Of a stretch of DNA of 36,426 nt, positions 9,558 to 18,172 are shown piece by piece. The notes below the pieces were generated by a model, which saw only the letters and a program-made list of their open reading frames with translations, had not been told where the DNA came from and ran no database searches. Position numbers and translations under genes: made by a program. The DNA comes from Magnetococcales bacterium. GTDB taxonomy: Bacteria > Pseudomonadota > Magnetococcia > Magnetococcales > UBA8363. The number at the start of each line of letters is the position of its first letter. The first letter of the stretch is position 1. The DNA is taken from the NCBI GenBank assembly GCA_015228815.1, contig JADGCV010000037.1, positions 1 to 36,426 on the forward strand, given 5' to 3'.

Positions 9558-10091
9558 TCAATGGGATATCCATTTCCCGATATGATCCGCCAACCGTTCC
9601 CGAAGGGCTTGATCCTTCTTTTCCACCCCTTGGGCCATTTCCAGATGATACGCCCGCAAGCGGTCCGCGAGGTCTGGACGGGTCAGGGCAAGAATCCGAA
9701 CCGCCATCAGGGCAGCGTTGACCGCGCCCGCCTTGCCGATGGCCATGGTTGCCACGGGGATGCCGGCGGGCATCTGGACGGTTGCCAGAAGGGCATCCAT
9801 GCCCTGGAGTGCCGTCGCCGACAACGGCACTCCGATGACCGGCAGGGGGGTGATGGCGGCGACGACGCCCGCCAGATGGGCTGCCGCTCCCGCTCCGACG
9901 ATCAATGTCCGGATCCCCCGGTCCAGGGCCGCGGTGGCATAACGATGGGTCCGTTCCGGGGTTCGGTGGGCCGAGGTGACCAGCATCTCGAAGGGGACCG
10001 AGAATTCCGTGAGAATCCGGGCTGATTCGCCCATCACATCGAAGTCGGAGTCCGATCCCATGAGAATGCCGACGAGGGGTGAAGGAGTCAT
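9558..10091 (-). CDS. purE: N5-carboxyaminoimidazole ribonucleotide mutase, class I PurE
   Basis: PurE moves the carboxyl group of N5-CAIR to carbon 4 to give CAIR in de novo purine synthesis. The 177-residue protein shows [13 protein letters not shown] (the SDSD substrate loop), the active-site histidine in [23 protein letters not shown] and [16 protein letters not shown], all of the class I type. Length is slightly above the usual 160-170 because of a C-terminal extension. It starts 9 bases after the purD stop with AAGGAGG upstream, so purD-purE is one operon. PurK, the usual partner, is not in the window. Confidence 0.96.
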   Translation of the reverse strand: MTPSPLVGILMGSDSDFDVMGESARILTEFSVPFEMLVTSAHRTPERTHRYATAALDRGIRTLIVGAGAAAHLAGVVAAITPLPVIGVPLSATALQGMDALLATVQMPAGIPVATMAIGKAGAVNAALMAVRILALTRPDLADRLRAYHLEMAQGVEKKDQALRERLADHIGKWISH

Positions 10092-10100
10092 TGGACCTCC

Positions 10101-11375
10101 TTAGGAAAGGGCGCGATGGGCGATGTCTCGCCGGTAATAGTGGTCTTGCCAGGAAATCAGCGCAACCGCTTCGTAGGCGCGGTTGCGGGCCTCGGTGATC
10201 GTCATGCCCAGACCGGTCACTCCGAGGACACGTCCTCCCGCGGTCACGATCCGCCCGTTGTCGCGGCGTGTTCCGGCGTGGAATATCAGGATATCCTTGA
10301 GTCGGGCCGCGGCATCGAGTCCTTCGATCGGTTTCAGAATGGCGTGGTTTCCGGGATAGCCGCCTGCCGCCATGACGACGCAGATGGCCGGGCGGGGATC
10401 CCAGTCGATGCTCATTCCTTCGAGGGAACCATTGGCGGTCGCCAGCAGCAGGGGAACGATGTCCGAACGCATGCGCGCAAGGAGGGGTTGCGTTTCGGGA
10501 TCGCCGAAGCGGGCGTTGAATTCCAGGACCTTCAGGGTGTGGCCATCGACCATCAAGCCGGCGTAGAGCAGGCCGCGGTAGGGACGTCCCTCGCGGGCCA
10601 TTCCGCGGACCACGGGTTCCATGATTTCCCGGACGATGCGTTCGTGCAGTGTCGGGGTGACGACCGGCGCGGGGGAATAGGCGCCCATTCCTCCCGTATT
10701 GGGTCCGGTATCCCCTTCGCCGATGGCCTTGTGATCCTGGGCGCTGGCCAGGGGCAGAATTCGTTCCCCGTCGGCGAAGGCCATGAAGGAGACCTCTTCG
10801 CCGGTCAGGAAGTCTTCGATGACCACTTCGTTTCCGGCATCGCCGAATTCACGCGCGATCATGGCGCGGTGAATGGCGTGTTGCGCCTCTTTCAGGGAAT
10901 GGCAGACCATGGCCCCCTTGCCCGAGGCCAGGCCCGAGGCCTTGACGACGATGGGAATCGTCTGTTTGCCAACGTGGTCCAGGGCCGCCTCGGCTTCGGT
11001 GAAGGTATGATAGCCTGCGGTCGGGATGTGGTGTCGGTGGAGAAAATCCTTCATGAACACCTTGGAGCCTTCGAGGGCCGCCGCTGCCGACTGGGGGCCA
11101 AAAACCGCCTGTCCGGCGGCGCGCAGTCGGTCGGAAAGTCCGCCAACGAGGGGGGCTTCGGGGCCGATGACGGTCAGATCGATGTTTTTTTCGATCGCGA
11201 ATCGTTCCAGGGCGTCAAGGTCCGTTACCGGCAGGGCGACGCACTCGGCGACACCAGCGATTCCCGGGTTTCCTGGGGCACAATAAAGTTTGCCGACCCG
11301 GGGGGATTGGGCGATTTTCCAGGCAAGGGCGTGTTCACGTCCGCCACCGCCGACTAGAAGTATTTTCAGGTTCAT
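10101..11375 (-). CDS. purD: Phosphoribosylamine-glycine ligase (GAR synthetase)
   Basis: PurD is the ATP-grasp enzyme that joins glycine to phosphoribosylamine, the second step of purine synthesis. The 424-residue product shows the N-terminal MNLKILLVGGGGREHALAW loop, CAPGNPGIA, the ATP-grasp region (SGLASGKGAMVC, LTGEEVSFMAFADG), GDTGPNTGGMGAYSPAP and FNARFGDPETQ. An in-frame start 30 codons upstream exists, but the ATG at 11375 gives the family N-terminus and follows GGACAG. It begins 40 bases after the RHH gene on the same strand and may be partly read from the toxin-antitoxin promoter. Confidence 0.97.
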   Translation of the reverse strand: MNLKILLVGGGGREHALAWKIAQSPRVGKLYCAPGNPGIAGVAECVALPVTDLDALERFAIEKNIDLTVIGPEAPLVGGLSDRLRAAGQAVFGPQSAAAALEGSKVFMKDFLHRHHIPTAGYHTFTEAEAALDHVGKQTIPIVVKASGLASGKGAMVCHSLKEAQHAIHRAMIAREFGDAGNEVVIEDFLTGEEVSFMAFADGERILPLASAQDHKAIGEGDTGPNTGGMGAYSPAPVVTPTLHERIVREIMEPVVRGMAREGRPYRGLLYAGLMVDGHTLKVLEFNARFGDPETQPLLARMRSDIVPLLLATANGSLEGMSIDWDPRPAICVVMAAGGYPGNHAILKPIEGLDAAARLKDILIFHAGTRRDNGRIVTAGGRVLGVTGLGMTITEARNRAYEAVALISWQDHYYRRDIAHRALS

Positions 11376-11415
11376 TGATGAACTGTCCAGGTTGTTCTTG
11401 CCAGATTCCCGAGGA

Positions 11416-11658
11416 TCAATCGATTCGATCATCTCCATGGATTGGAGGCGCGTCGGGAACCTCATCGAGCGCCTGGAAAAAGTTTTTCAGGTCCGCTCGT
11501 CTGGCGCGTTCCTTCAGCAGATGTTCCGTTTCGATGGCCGACATCTTTTCAGCAATGGCCGAAACGAAAAACTGGTTCATGGAGGCGTTATCCTTTTTCG
11601 CGGTCTTGCGTACCGCCTCCATCAAGGAATCCGGCAGTCTTAAGGGATATTGGCTCAT
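11416..11658 (-). CDS. Ribbon-helix-helix (HicB/CopG-like) antitoxin
   Basis: The 80-residue protein opens MSQYPLRLPDSLMEAVRKTA and continues KKDNASMNQFFVSAIAEKM: a beta-strand followed by two helices with the N-Q-F turn, the ribbon-helix-helix fold of Arc/CopG/HicB-type regulators. The C-terminal part (ARRADLKNFFQALDEVPDAPP) would wrap the toxin. Its ATG overlaps the stop of the PIN gene by 4 bases, so it is translated after the toxin, the reverse of the commonest order. It probably neutralises the PIN protein and represses the operon; this is inferred from family and position. Confidence 0.82.
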   Translation of the reverse strand: MSQYPLRLPDSLMEAVRKTAKKDNASMNQFFVSAIAEKMSAIETEHLLKERARRADLKNFFQALDEVPDAPPIHGDDRID

Positions 11659-12089
11659 GTCCGTTTTTCCCGAAGTACTTTGAGAAACTCACGAGGCGTT
11701 AGAACTTTCAATCCAAATCTTTCTTTTGCCACGACAAAGTCCCTGATGTTGAAGGTTACGATGGCATCCGCCTTTCCAGCCACGGCAACCTCCACGATCA
11801 TATCATCCCCGGGGTCGGGAAGAAGCGGTCGCCAAAGATAATAGAGTCGGGGACGCTCCGACACGGCCAAAAGAAGATCAAGAACCGCGTCGATTTTTTC
11901 CTCTTTCCATGGAATGGGAAACGTTCCCTGACGTTTCAAAACCGCTTCGTATTCCAAAAACACCGGTACCGAAATGATCGGTGTCACGACCGGGCCATCA
12001 CTACCGATGCATCGGAGAATCTGGTAGGAAGCCCCTTGGTTGGAGCGTAATCCAGCGACCAGGACATTGGTATCCAAGACGACATGCAT
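11655..12089 (-). CDS. PIN-domain toxin (VapC-like ribonuclease)
   Basis: The 144-residue protein has a complete PIN fold: the first acidic strand HVVLDTNVLVAGL, a central FLEYEAVL acidic helix, the LLPDPGDDMIVEVAVAGKAD segment and the final VTFNIRDF. These supply the acidic residues that bind the metal in RNA-cleaving PIN toxins. It belongs to the 'putative toxin component, PIN family' branch rather than classical short VapC. A long upstream extension is open, but MHVVLDTN at 12089 is the family start. It is first in a two-gene operon with the RHH antitoxin. A promoter-like pair lies so close to the ATG that the transcript may be nearly leaderless. Confidence 0.86.
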   Translation of the reverse strand: MHVVLDTNVLVAGLRSNQGASYQILRCIGSDGPVVTPIISVPVFLEYEAVLKRQGTFPIPWKEEKIDAVLDLLLAVSERPRLYYLWRPLLPDPGDDMIVEVAVAGKADAIVTFNIRDFVVAKERFGLKVLTPREFLKVLREKRT

Positions 12090-12096
12090 ACCGGAC

Positions 12097-12125
12097 TCAA
12101 TATCATGGATTACATGTGATTTCAA
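12097..12125 (-). promoter_or_regulatory. Candidate sigma-70 promoter of the PIN/RHH operon
   Basis: On the minus strand TTGAAA (12125-12120) and TATTGA (12102-12097) are 17 bases apart. The -10 box ends 7 bases before the PIN ATG at 12089, so transcription would begin at or next to the start codon. Only a weak GAG lies before the ATG, which fits a leaderless message. Confidence 0.4.
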
Positions 12126-12289
12126 CAGGACCGTGATGAATGTCCACCACCCGCCGCATCGGCTCCGTTCGTTTGACCACCGAGGTTTCGTTTTCCGGTC
12201 ATCGATCTGGACGGTTGGATTCAAAGGTGAGAAACTTGAATGATGGTCGAATTTCCCCATCCCGAGTGCCACAGGGAAAGGAACGGAAC

Positions 12290-14128
12290 ATGAAGCATGC
12301 CGAAGATCCCGCCTGGCCCCTTGCCGAAGGGGTGGTCCGATCCAACGCAAACAGCGTGGTTGTTTTTCTCCTTATTTTTCTGCCGGCCATTTTTCTCACG
12401 GTGGTGCTGGATGTCCTGGGCATCTTCGAGGAATGGTTGTGGCGCGGCGAACTCTGGTTTCTGGATGAGTTGGCCGCCATGCTGTTGCTGTGCGCCCTGC
12501 CGTACATGACCTACCTGGTTTATCGACTGTTTCGTCTCAATCAAGATCTGCATCGGGAAAAAGGTGCCATCCGCCGTCTGCATCAACGTCATGAATCCAT
12601 CCTTCAGTCTGTCGGAATCGGCATCTTCGGACTCGACGAAGGGGGACGGATCACCTTTGTCAATGCCGCCGCCACCCGAATTCTCGGCACGACCGCTGTC
12701 CGGCTCAAGGAAGGGTCTCTCCGAACCCTGCTCGGGACGGTCCGCGAAGAAGAAAACGCGCCCTGGTCAAGTCTCCTGGAGGAAACCCTGGTCGATGGGA
12801 AAATCCGCCTGGACCTTCAGGAACGGTTCCGGCGCGGTGATGGAACCTTGATTCCCGTTTCCTGCGGTGTCTCGTCGCTCGATCCGGAAGCGCCGACACA
12901 AGGGGCGGTTGTCACCTTTCAGGACATCACCTTGAGACAACAAACCGAAATGGAACTGCACCGACTGGCCAATGCCGTCAACCAGACCGCCGAAATGATC
13001 GTCATCATCGATCCCGATGGGGTCATTCTCTATGTCAATGCCGCCTTCGAATCCATGACCGGCCATCGTCGTGAGGAGGCGATTGGAACCAATCTGACAC
13101 AACTGCCTGGAGATGGGTTGGGTCATCAATGGAATCGACGGATTGCCCAGGCCTTGTCCCAGGGGGTTCCCTTCCGGCAGCGTCATCCCGCCGCGAGGAG
13201 AAATGGCGCCATTTTCCAGGCCGACATCGCCTGGTCTCCGGTACGCGACCCGGAAGGACGGATCACCAGTCATTGCGTGGTGGGGCGGGACGTGACCCAT
13301 GAACTGGAACTGGAACGGCAACTCAGGAAATCACAACGTCTGGAGGCAGTCGGAACCTTGGCTGGCGGGATCGCCCATGATTTCAATAATATTCTCACGG
13401 TCATTCTTTCCTATACCGAACTGACCATGGACGACCTGATTCCGGACAGTCTTGAATACCGCAATCTCAAGGAGGTCATGACGGCGGGCAATCGCGCCAA
13501 GGAATTGGTCAAACAATTGCTTGTCTTCAGCCGCGGAACCGAGCAGGAACGGACATGCCTGACCTTGTCGCGGGAGATCCGGGGGACGATGCCTCTGATC
13601 GAGGCGGGACTTCCCGAGACCATCCGTCTTCAGGTGGCGATGTCACCGTTGGAGGAGCAGGTGTTGGCCGACCCGACCCGAATCCGTCAGTTGGTCATGA
13701 ACCTGTGTACCAACGCGGCGGAGGCGATGGCACTTCGGGGCGGGGTGATCCACCTGGTTCTGGAACGGGTCGTGGTCGATCGGGAAATGATCGCGACCCA
13801 TCCTGCGTTATCGCGCCTGCAACCGGGACCGCACATGGTTCTGGGTGTCGGTGATCAGGGGGCGGGGATTTCCCCGCCCCATCTGGAACGGCTTTTCGAA
13901 CCGTTTTTTACCACAAAAAATGTGGGAAAGGGTTCGGGATTGGGATTGTCGGTGGTCCATGGTATCGTCCAGTCCTTCGACGGCGCCATTACCGTGCGCA
14001 GTGTCGAAGGACAGGGTTCCTGGTTTCAGGTATTTCTTCCGGCAATCGGCCCGCGGCAGCCGGGATCAATGGTTCAGGTCGGTCAGGGGAACGATGAGCA
14101 TGTGTCGAATTCTTGTCATCGAGGATGA
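12290..14128 (+). CDS. Membrane-bound PAS-PAS sensor histidine kinase
   Basis: This 612-residue kinase probably senses a signal and phosphorylates the receiver encoded next to it. Two membrane helices (about 21-46 and 60-80) enclose only a short periplasmic loop, so sensing is likely intramembrane or cytoplasmic. PAS domains lie at about 100-215 and 222-340. The kinase core has the H-box GTLAGGIAHDFNNILT with phospho-accepting His363, the N-box NLCTNAAEA (Asn475), the G1 box GDQGAGI, the F-box LFEPFFTTK and the G2 box GKGSGLGLSVVHG. HDFNN-type H-boxes are typical of NtrB-like kinases. The ATG at 12290 follows AAAGGAA; the open frame upstream has no kinase features. Its 3' end overlaps the response regulator by 35 bases. 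Confidence 0.93.
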   Translation: MKHAEDPAWPLAEGVVRSNANSVVVFLLIFLPAIFLTVVLDVLGIFEEWLWRGELWFLDELAAMLLLCALPYMTYLVYRLFRLNQDLHREKGAIRRLHQRHESILQSVGIGIFGLDEGGRITFVNAAATRILGTTAVRLKEGSLRTLLGTVREEENAPWSSLLEETLVDGKIRLDLQERFRRGDGTLIPVSCGVSSLDPEAPTQGAVVTFQDITLRQQTEMELHRLANAVNQTAEMIVIIDPDGVILYVNAAFESMTGHRREEAIGTNLTQLPGDGLGHQWNRRIAQALSQGVPFRQRHPAARRNGAIFQADIAWSPVRDPEGRITSHCVVGRDVTHELELERQLRKSQRLEAVGTLAGGIAHDFNNILTVILSYTELTMDDLIPDSLEYRNLKEVMTAGNRAKELVKQLLVFSRGTEQERTCLTLSREIRGTMPLIEAGLPETIRLQVAMSPLEEQVLADPTRIRQLVMNLCTNAAEAMALRGGVIHLVLERVVVDREMIATHPALSRLQPGPHMVLGVGDQGAGISPPHLERLFEPFFTTKNVGKGSGLGLSVVHGIVQSFDGAITVRSVEGQGSWFQVFLPAIGPRQPGSMVQVGQGNDEHVSNSCHRG

Positions 14129-14489
14129 GCGGCAGGTCCGGGAAGTGCTCAAACAGATGCTCGAAAGGGCGGGATATGTGGTCGATACCGCGGAGGATGG
14201 CCGATTGGGCCTGGAACATTTTTCCAGACAACCCGCGGACATGGTGATCACCGACATCCTCATGCCCAACAAGGATGGCCTGGAAACCATCGAGGAACTG
14301 ACCGGGAAAAATCCCAACCTGCCCATCATCGCCATTTCCGGGGGCGGACCGGGCGAAAAGGCCCAGTTCGCCCTCGATGTCGCCAGGATGTGCGGTGCGG
14401 TGCGTGTTCTGGCCAAGCCGTTCTCCAGAAAGGAAATTCTGGAAATGGTGACCGAACTCCTGGCCGCCAGGGATCAGGCTGGCGAGTGA
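14094..14489 (+). CDS. Single-domain (CheY-like) response regulator
   Basis: The 131-residue protein is a receiver domain and nothing else. Acidic residues IEDE near the N-terminus, the phospho-accepting Asp in MVITDILMPNKDG, Ser in IIAISGGG and Lys in VLAKPFSRKE make a complete active site. No DNA-binding or enzymatic output domain follows, so the signal must pass by protein contact, for example to the nearby PilZ or GGDEF-EAL proteins or into a phosphorelay. The ATG at 14094 follows AGGGG closely; 14100 is an alternative. The long 35-base overlap with the kinase gene implies coupled translation. Confidence 0.93.
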   Translation: MSMCRILVIEDERQVREVLKQMLERAGYVVDTAEDGRLGLEHFSRQPADMVITDILMPNKDGLETIEELTGKNPNLPIIAISGGGPGEKAQFALDVARMCGAVRVLAKPFSRKEILEMVTELLAARDQAGE

Positions 14490-14500
14490 CAATGTCCGGT

Positions 14501-14695
14501 TTAGTTTCCGGAGGTGGAACAGGTGTTCAGGCCGATGATGGGATAAAACGGACAGAATTTCATCAGGCCTGTGGCCAGGGGAATGATGCCGATCCAACCC
14601 CATGGGGTCTGGGGACCGACGAAGACCAGGGCGATCAGGACCAGTCCTGCCACGATGCGAAGAATGCGATCGATGCCACCGACATTGGCTTTCAT
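14501..14695 (-). CDS. DUF2892 (YgaP-type) small inner-membrane protein
   Basis: The 64-residue protein begins MKANVGGIDRILRIVAGLVL, with the N-x-G-x-x-D-R-x-x-R signature of DUF2892, and has two hydrophobic segments (about 10-27 and 31-45) ending in CPFYPIIGLNTC, also typical. In other bacteria such units occur alone or fused to rhodanese domains (YgaP). The start at 14695 has GGAG 8 bases upstream and matches the family; a longer frame exists but is not needed. It is convergent with the response regulator, with 11 bases between their stops. Function unknown. Confidence 0.88.
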   Translation of the reverse strand: MKANVGGIDRILRIVAGLVLIALVFVGPQTPWGWIGIIPLATGLMKFCPFYPIIGLNTCSTSGN

Positions 14696-14847
14696 GGGTC
14701 GTGCTCCTTGCAAAGGTATTGATGCTTTCGCTTTCGAAAGGCATCGTACCATCCTTGACGGGAAAACTTCAAAAAAAAATGTGATTTTCCTTGAGCCCGC
14801 CGTCGCGGCTGCCGAAAGGGGTTTTGACGCGGTGAATCCAGTCGGAC

Positions 14848-15690
14848 ATGGAACGGAGCGATGGTCTTATGGATTTTCTTGATTTTGTCTATCAGAATGC
14901 CCGGGTTCGCTTTCCCAGGGGGATTCCGGATTCGCCCGATGCGGTGCGTATCGACGACCCGGTGCTGTTGCAACAATTGCTGACCATCCTGACTCTGGAC
15001 GGTGAGGTTCCCATTCTTTTGCATATGGGCGATCAGATCTTCGATTATCATTCCTTCCTGAAGATGGCTGCCGGGGATGGTGGGACCGAAAAAAACCTGT
15101 ATCTGCTCATCCAGGCGTTGATTCCTCCCATCGGCAATCTGCGCATACGGCGCGCCGATCTTGTCGTTCTCAGTTTGAATACCAGGGCCTACAATGTCGT
15201 CATGGAGGTTCATTTCATTGAGCAGTTGGGCAATCATGCTCTGAAGATTTCCTTTCCCCGCGAGGTGATTATCCGGACCGAAAAACGCAAGTCGGTCCGG
15301 GTCAACGTCGATGCTGCCTGGAATCTTCACCTGGAGATGGCTGTCGGACGCAAGGAGGTTCTGCGGCCCCGTCTGGAAAATGTCAGTTATGGTGGATTTT
15401 ATTTCAAGGCGCCCGAGCAGCATCCCAGATTGGATTCTGGTGGGCAGTGCCTGGCCCGTTTTCTCTGGCCGTCGATGAAGATCGATACCCGGATCAACAC
15501 GACCATCATCGAAACCTGCGGCAAGAACGGCGATCCTTTCTTCCGGGCGCGGTTCACCTTCGAGATCTACGACAAGACGATGCAACAGATGGAAAGTCTT
15601 GTCGCTTCCGCGCAAAGCATGCACCTGAAAAAACGCAACGCCCTGTTCGGGCATTGGGAGATCGTTCTGGATCGAAACGTCCGCCATTGA
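14848..15690 (+). CDS. PilZ-domain c-di-GMP receptor (YcgR-like)
   Basis: The 280-residue soluble protein has an N-terminal domain of YcgR-N type (about 20-135) and a PilZ domain (about 143-265). Both c-di-GMP-binding motifs are present: RKSVR (Arg147-Arg151, the RxxxR loop) and N178-V-S-Y-G-G183, matching the [D/N]xSxxG motif. YcgR-like proteins slow flagellar motors or redirect surface processes when c-di-GMP rises. The start is uncertain: ATG at 14848 is used, but ATG at 14869 (MDFLDFVYQ) has a GGAG box about 10 bases upstream. It lies 255 bases upstream of a GGDEF-EAL gene on the same strand, suggesting a local c-di-GMP circuit. Confidence 0.88.
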   Translation: MERSDGLMDFLDFVYQNARVRFPRGIPDSPDAVRIDDPVLLQQLLTILTLDGEVPILLHMGDQIFDYHSFLKMAAGDGGTEKNLYLLIQALIPPIGNLRIRRADLVVLSLNTRAYNVVMEVHFIEQLGNHALKISFPREVIIRTEKRKSVRVNVDAAWNLHLEMAVGRKEVLRPRLENVSYGGFYFKAPEQHPRLDSGGQCLARFLWPSMKIDTRINTTIIETCGKNGDPFFRARFTFEIYDKTMQQMESLVASAQSMHLKKRNALFGHWEIVLDRNVRH

Positions 15691-15710
15691 CCGGAGGGAC
15701 TCCGGTCTTT
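15689..15710 (+). terminator. Weak terminator-like hairpin after the PilZ gene
   Basis: GACCGGAG (15689-15696) pairs perfectly with CTCCGGTC (15700-15707) around a 3-base loop, and TTT follows. The stem begins inside the PilZ stop codon. The T-run is short, so termination would be partial at best. A second small palindrome, CATCGAT-CTG-ATCGATG, lies about 30 bases further on in the same gap. Confidence 0.45.
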
Positions 15711-15945
15711 GGGGTGTGGGGGGGCGTCCCGGCATCGATCTGATCGATGGCATCGACGGGACCGGAGGCGCTCCGTGAAAGGTGGTTTCGGATTGCCGCA
15801 ACATGGGGTAGATTGGGATACCTTCCTTTTCTGGCGGCTCCGGGACCAACCTCATGAGACCATCCCCGACATCGATTCCTGTTGCCATCCGTTTCGTCCA
15901 TCGTCCCCTGTCCCGATCCCGCGAGGACCTTCCGGGGGCATCGTG

Positions 15946-18153
15946 ATGGCCGAACCGTCTTTTCTCCATGAGGCGTGGCAGCGCTTGCGGGTGGTTCTCG
16001 ACCTTGCCCCCGACGCCATCGTGACCTTCGACGAAGAAGGGATCCTTCTTGATGCCAATCATGCTTTCGATGACCTTTTTGGATACCCTTCCGGATCGAT
16101 GATCGGAAAACCGGTCACCCAGGTGTTGGACCGCGAGAAGATCCGTCGGGTGGAAGGAGGAGGGGGGAAATGTTCTTCTGGGAGACATGCGCCCCTTCTG
16201 GAATGGTGTCCGCCGTTTCAGGAAGGGGTTTTCGAGGGGGAAGGGATCGGACGCGATGGCGGTCGGTTCGCGGTTTGGTGGACGGTGGGGCGGTACCGGT
16301 TGGGGGAGGTCGGGCGCCTGACGGCGATTTTCCGGGATTTGACCCTGCACCGCCAGACCCTCGATGCGCTGGATGAGGCCTATTGTGAACTGGAACGGCG
16401 GGTCCTGGAGCGGACCCGGGCCCTTGAAGAGGCCAACCGTGTATTGCTCCGGGAGGTGGCCATTCGCCGCGAGGCGGAGGAACAGCAGAAGCTCTTCGCC
16501 AAGGTGTTCGAGGGGGCCAGGGAGGGGATGCTCATCACCGATGCCCAGGCACGCATCGTGGCGATCAACCCATCCCACGCCGAACGGACCGGATATCCTC
16601 CGGAAGAGGTTCTGGGAGCCAATCCAAGCATGTTTCGTTCCGGGCGTCATGGCGCCGACTTTTACCGTCGGATGTGGCAATCGTTGCGGGAGACGGGGCA
16701 GTGGAAGGGGGAAATCTGGGATCGAAACAAGGGGGGCGAGGTGTTTCCCCGATGGTTGAGCATTCATTCGGTGAGCGACGAGGCGGGGCAGGCCAGTCAT
16801 TATGTCGGGATTTTCTCCGACATCACCCACATCGAGGGAACCGAAGAGCGAATGCAGCAACTGGCCTATTTCGATCCCTTGACCCAATTGCCCAATCGAC
16901 TGTTGTTTCGCGATCGGGTGATCCATGAAATTGCGATGAGCCGCCGTACCCATTCGCAGGCGGCCCTGTTTTTCATCGACCTGGACCGCTTCAAGTATGT
17001 CAACGACACCATGGGGCACGATGCCGGGGACCAACTGTTGATGGAGGTGGCGGGTCGTTTGCAACGACGGTTGCGCCAATCCGACACCATTGCCCGCATG
17101 GGTGGGGATGAGTTTACCGTTCTCCTGCCCAATCCTGGCAAGAGCGTCGATATCGGTCATCTGGCCCAGAAGGTGATCCTGGATTTGCAGCAACCCTTTG
17201 TCGTCGGCGGCAAGGAGTTCTTCATCGGCGCGAGTATCGGCATCACCCTGTTTCCCGATGATGGCGACGATTATGAAACCTTGAGCAAAAATGCCGACAT
17301 GGCCATGTATCACGCCAAGGAGGCGGGACGCGGCGTCTATCGCTTTTTCTCGCCGCGGATGAACGAGCGGACCACGCTGCGGTTGTCGTTGGAAATGGAC
17401 CTGCGCAAGGCGATGGAGCAGGATGAATTGATTCTTTTCTATCAGCCGAAGATCCAGGTGTCCACGGGGCGGATCAGCGGCATGGAGGCCTTGATCCGGT
17501 GGCGCCATCCGCAAAAGGGGATGGTCAGTCCTGGAGACTTCATCCCCTTGGCCGAAGAGACCGGTTTGATCGTCCCGATGGGGTTGTGGGTGCTGCGCAC
17601 CGCCTGCCGCCAGGTTCGGATTTGGCGCGACATGGGCTGGAAGCATCTCCGGGTGGCGGTCAACCTGTCGCCACGCCAGGTCCAGGGAGAGGAGATCGTC
17701 CGCGAGGTCGCCGGAATCCTGGAGGAAACGGCTCTGTCCAGCGATGGCCTGGAGCTGGAAATCACCGAATCGATCGCCATGTCCGATGTGTCGCGGAGCA
17801 TCGGCATCATTCGGGAATTCAGACACATGGGACTGCACATTTCCATCGATGATTTCGGTACCGGGTATTCCTCGCTGAGTTATCTGAAATCGCTTCCGCT
17901 GCATGCCTTGAAGATCGATCAATCCTTTGTTCGCGACCTGGTCGAAAATTCCGATGATGCCTCCATCGTCACCTCGATCATTTCGATGGCGCGGGCAATG
18001 AATCTGGAGGTGGTGGCGGAAGGGGTGGAGACCGCGGCTCAATTGGCCTTTCTGGCCAGACAAAACTGTGCCCAGGCCCAGGGATATTTCTTCTCCCGAC
18101 CGGTTCCGGCGGATGAATTCCTGGAACTGTTGAAAAAACAGGGGTATGAATAA
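15946..18153 (+). CDS. PAS-PAS-GGDEF-EAL c-di-GMP turnover protein
   Basis: The 735-residue cytoplasmic protein can in principle both make and break c-di-GMP. PAS domains lie at about 12-135 and 185-298, joined by a charged helix (about 140-182) that looks like a signalling coiled coil. The diguanylate cyclase domain (about 303-468) has an intact GGDEF at 386-390 and an RxxD inhibitory site (RQSD, 377-380). The phosphodiesterase domain (about 480-730) has EAL at 514-516, VNLSPRQ, ITES, IDDFGTGYSS, Lys656 and EGVET, all residues expected of an active enzyme. No membrane segment is seen. The ATG at 15946 is chosen because PAS similarity begins right after it; the frame upstream is open but unlike protein. 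Net activity cannot be predicted. Confidence 0.94.
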   Translation: MAEPSFLHEAWQRLRVVLDLAPDAIVTFDEEGILLDANHAFDDLFGYPSGSMIGKPVTQVLDREKIRRVEGGGGKCSSGRHAPLLEWCPPFQEGVFEGEGIGRDGGRFAVWWTVGRYRLGEVGRLTAIFRDLTLHRQTLDALDEAYCELERRVLERTRALEEANRVLLREVAIRREAEEQQKLFAKVFEGAREGMLITDAQARIVAINPSHAERTGYPPEEVLGANPSMFRSGRHGADFYRRMWQSLRETGQWKGEIWDRNKGGEVFPRWLSIHSVSDEAGQASHYVGIFSDITHIEGTEERMQQLAYFDPLTQLPNRLLFRDRVIHEIAMSRRTHSQAALFFIDLDRFKYVNDTMGHDAGDQLLMEVAGRLQRRLRQSDTIARMGGDEFTVLLPNPGKSVDIGHLAQKVILDLQQPFVVGGKEFFIGASIGITLFPDDGDDYETLSKNADMAMYHAKEAGRGVYRFFSPRMNERTTLRLSLEMDLRKAMEQDELILFYQPKIQVSTGRISGMEALIRWRHPQKGMVSPGDFIPLAEETGLIVPMGLWVLRTACRQVRIWRDMGWKHLRVAVNLSPRQVQGEEIVREVAGILEETALSSDGLELEITESIAMSDVSRSIGIIREFRHMGLHISIDDFGTGYSSLSYLKSLPLHALKIDQSFVRDLVENSDDASIVTSIISMARAMNLEVVAEGVETAAQLAFLARQNCAQAQGYFFSRPVPADEFLELLKKQGYE

Positions 18154-18172
18154 GGGGTGAAGGAGGGTCTTT

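Noticed and set aside
10116-11357. 413-codon plus-strand open frame
   Set aside because: Antisense shadow of purD.
15709-15945. Longer start for the GGDEF-EAL protein
   Set aside because: The 79 extra residues are Arg/His/Pro-rich with no hydrophobic pattern and cross two palindromes; the PAS domain begins just after the ATG at 15946.
14692-18063. 1123-codon open frame on the minus strand
   Set aside because: It lies antisense to the PilZ and GGDEF-EAL genes, whose motifs are unmistakable. The translated antisense sequence is rich in His, Arg, Pro and Gln with no domain, as expected of a shadow frame in GC-rich DNA.
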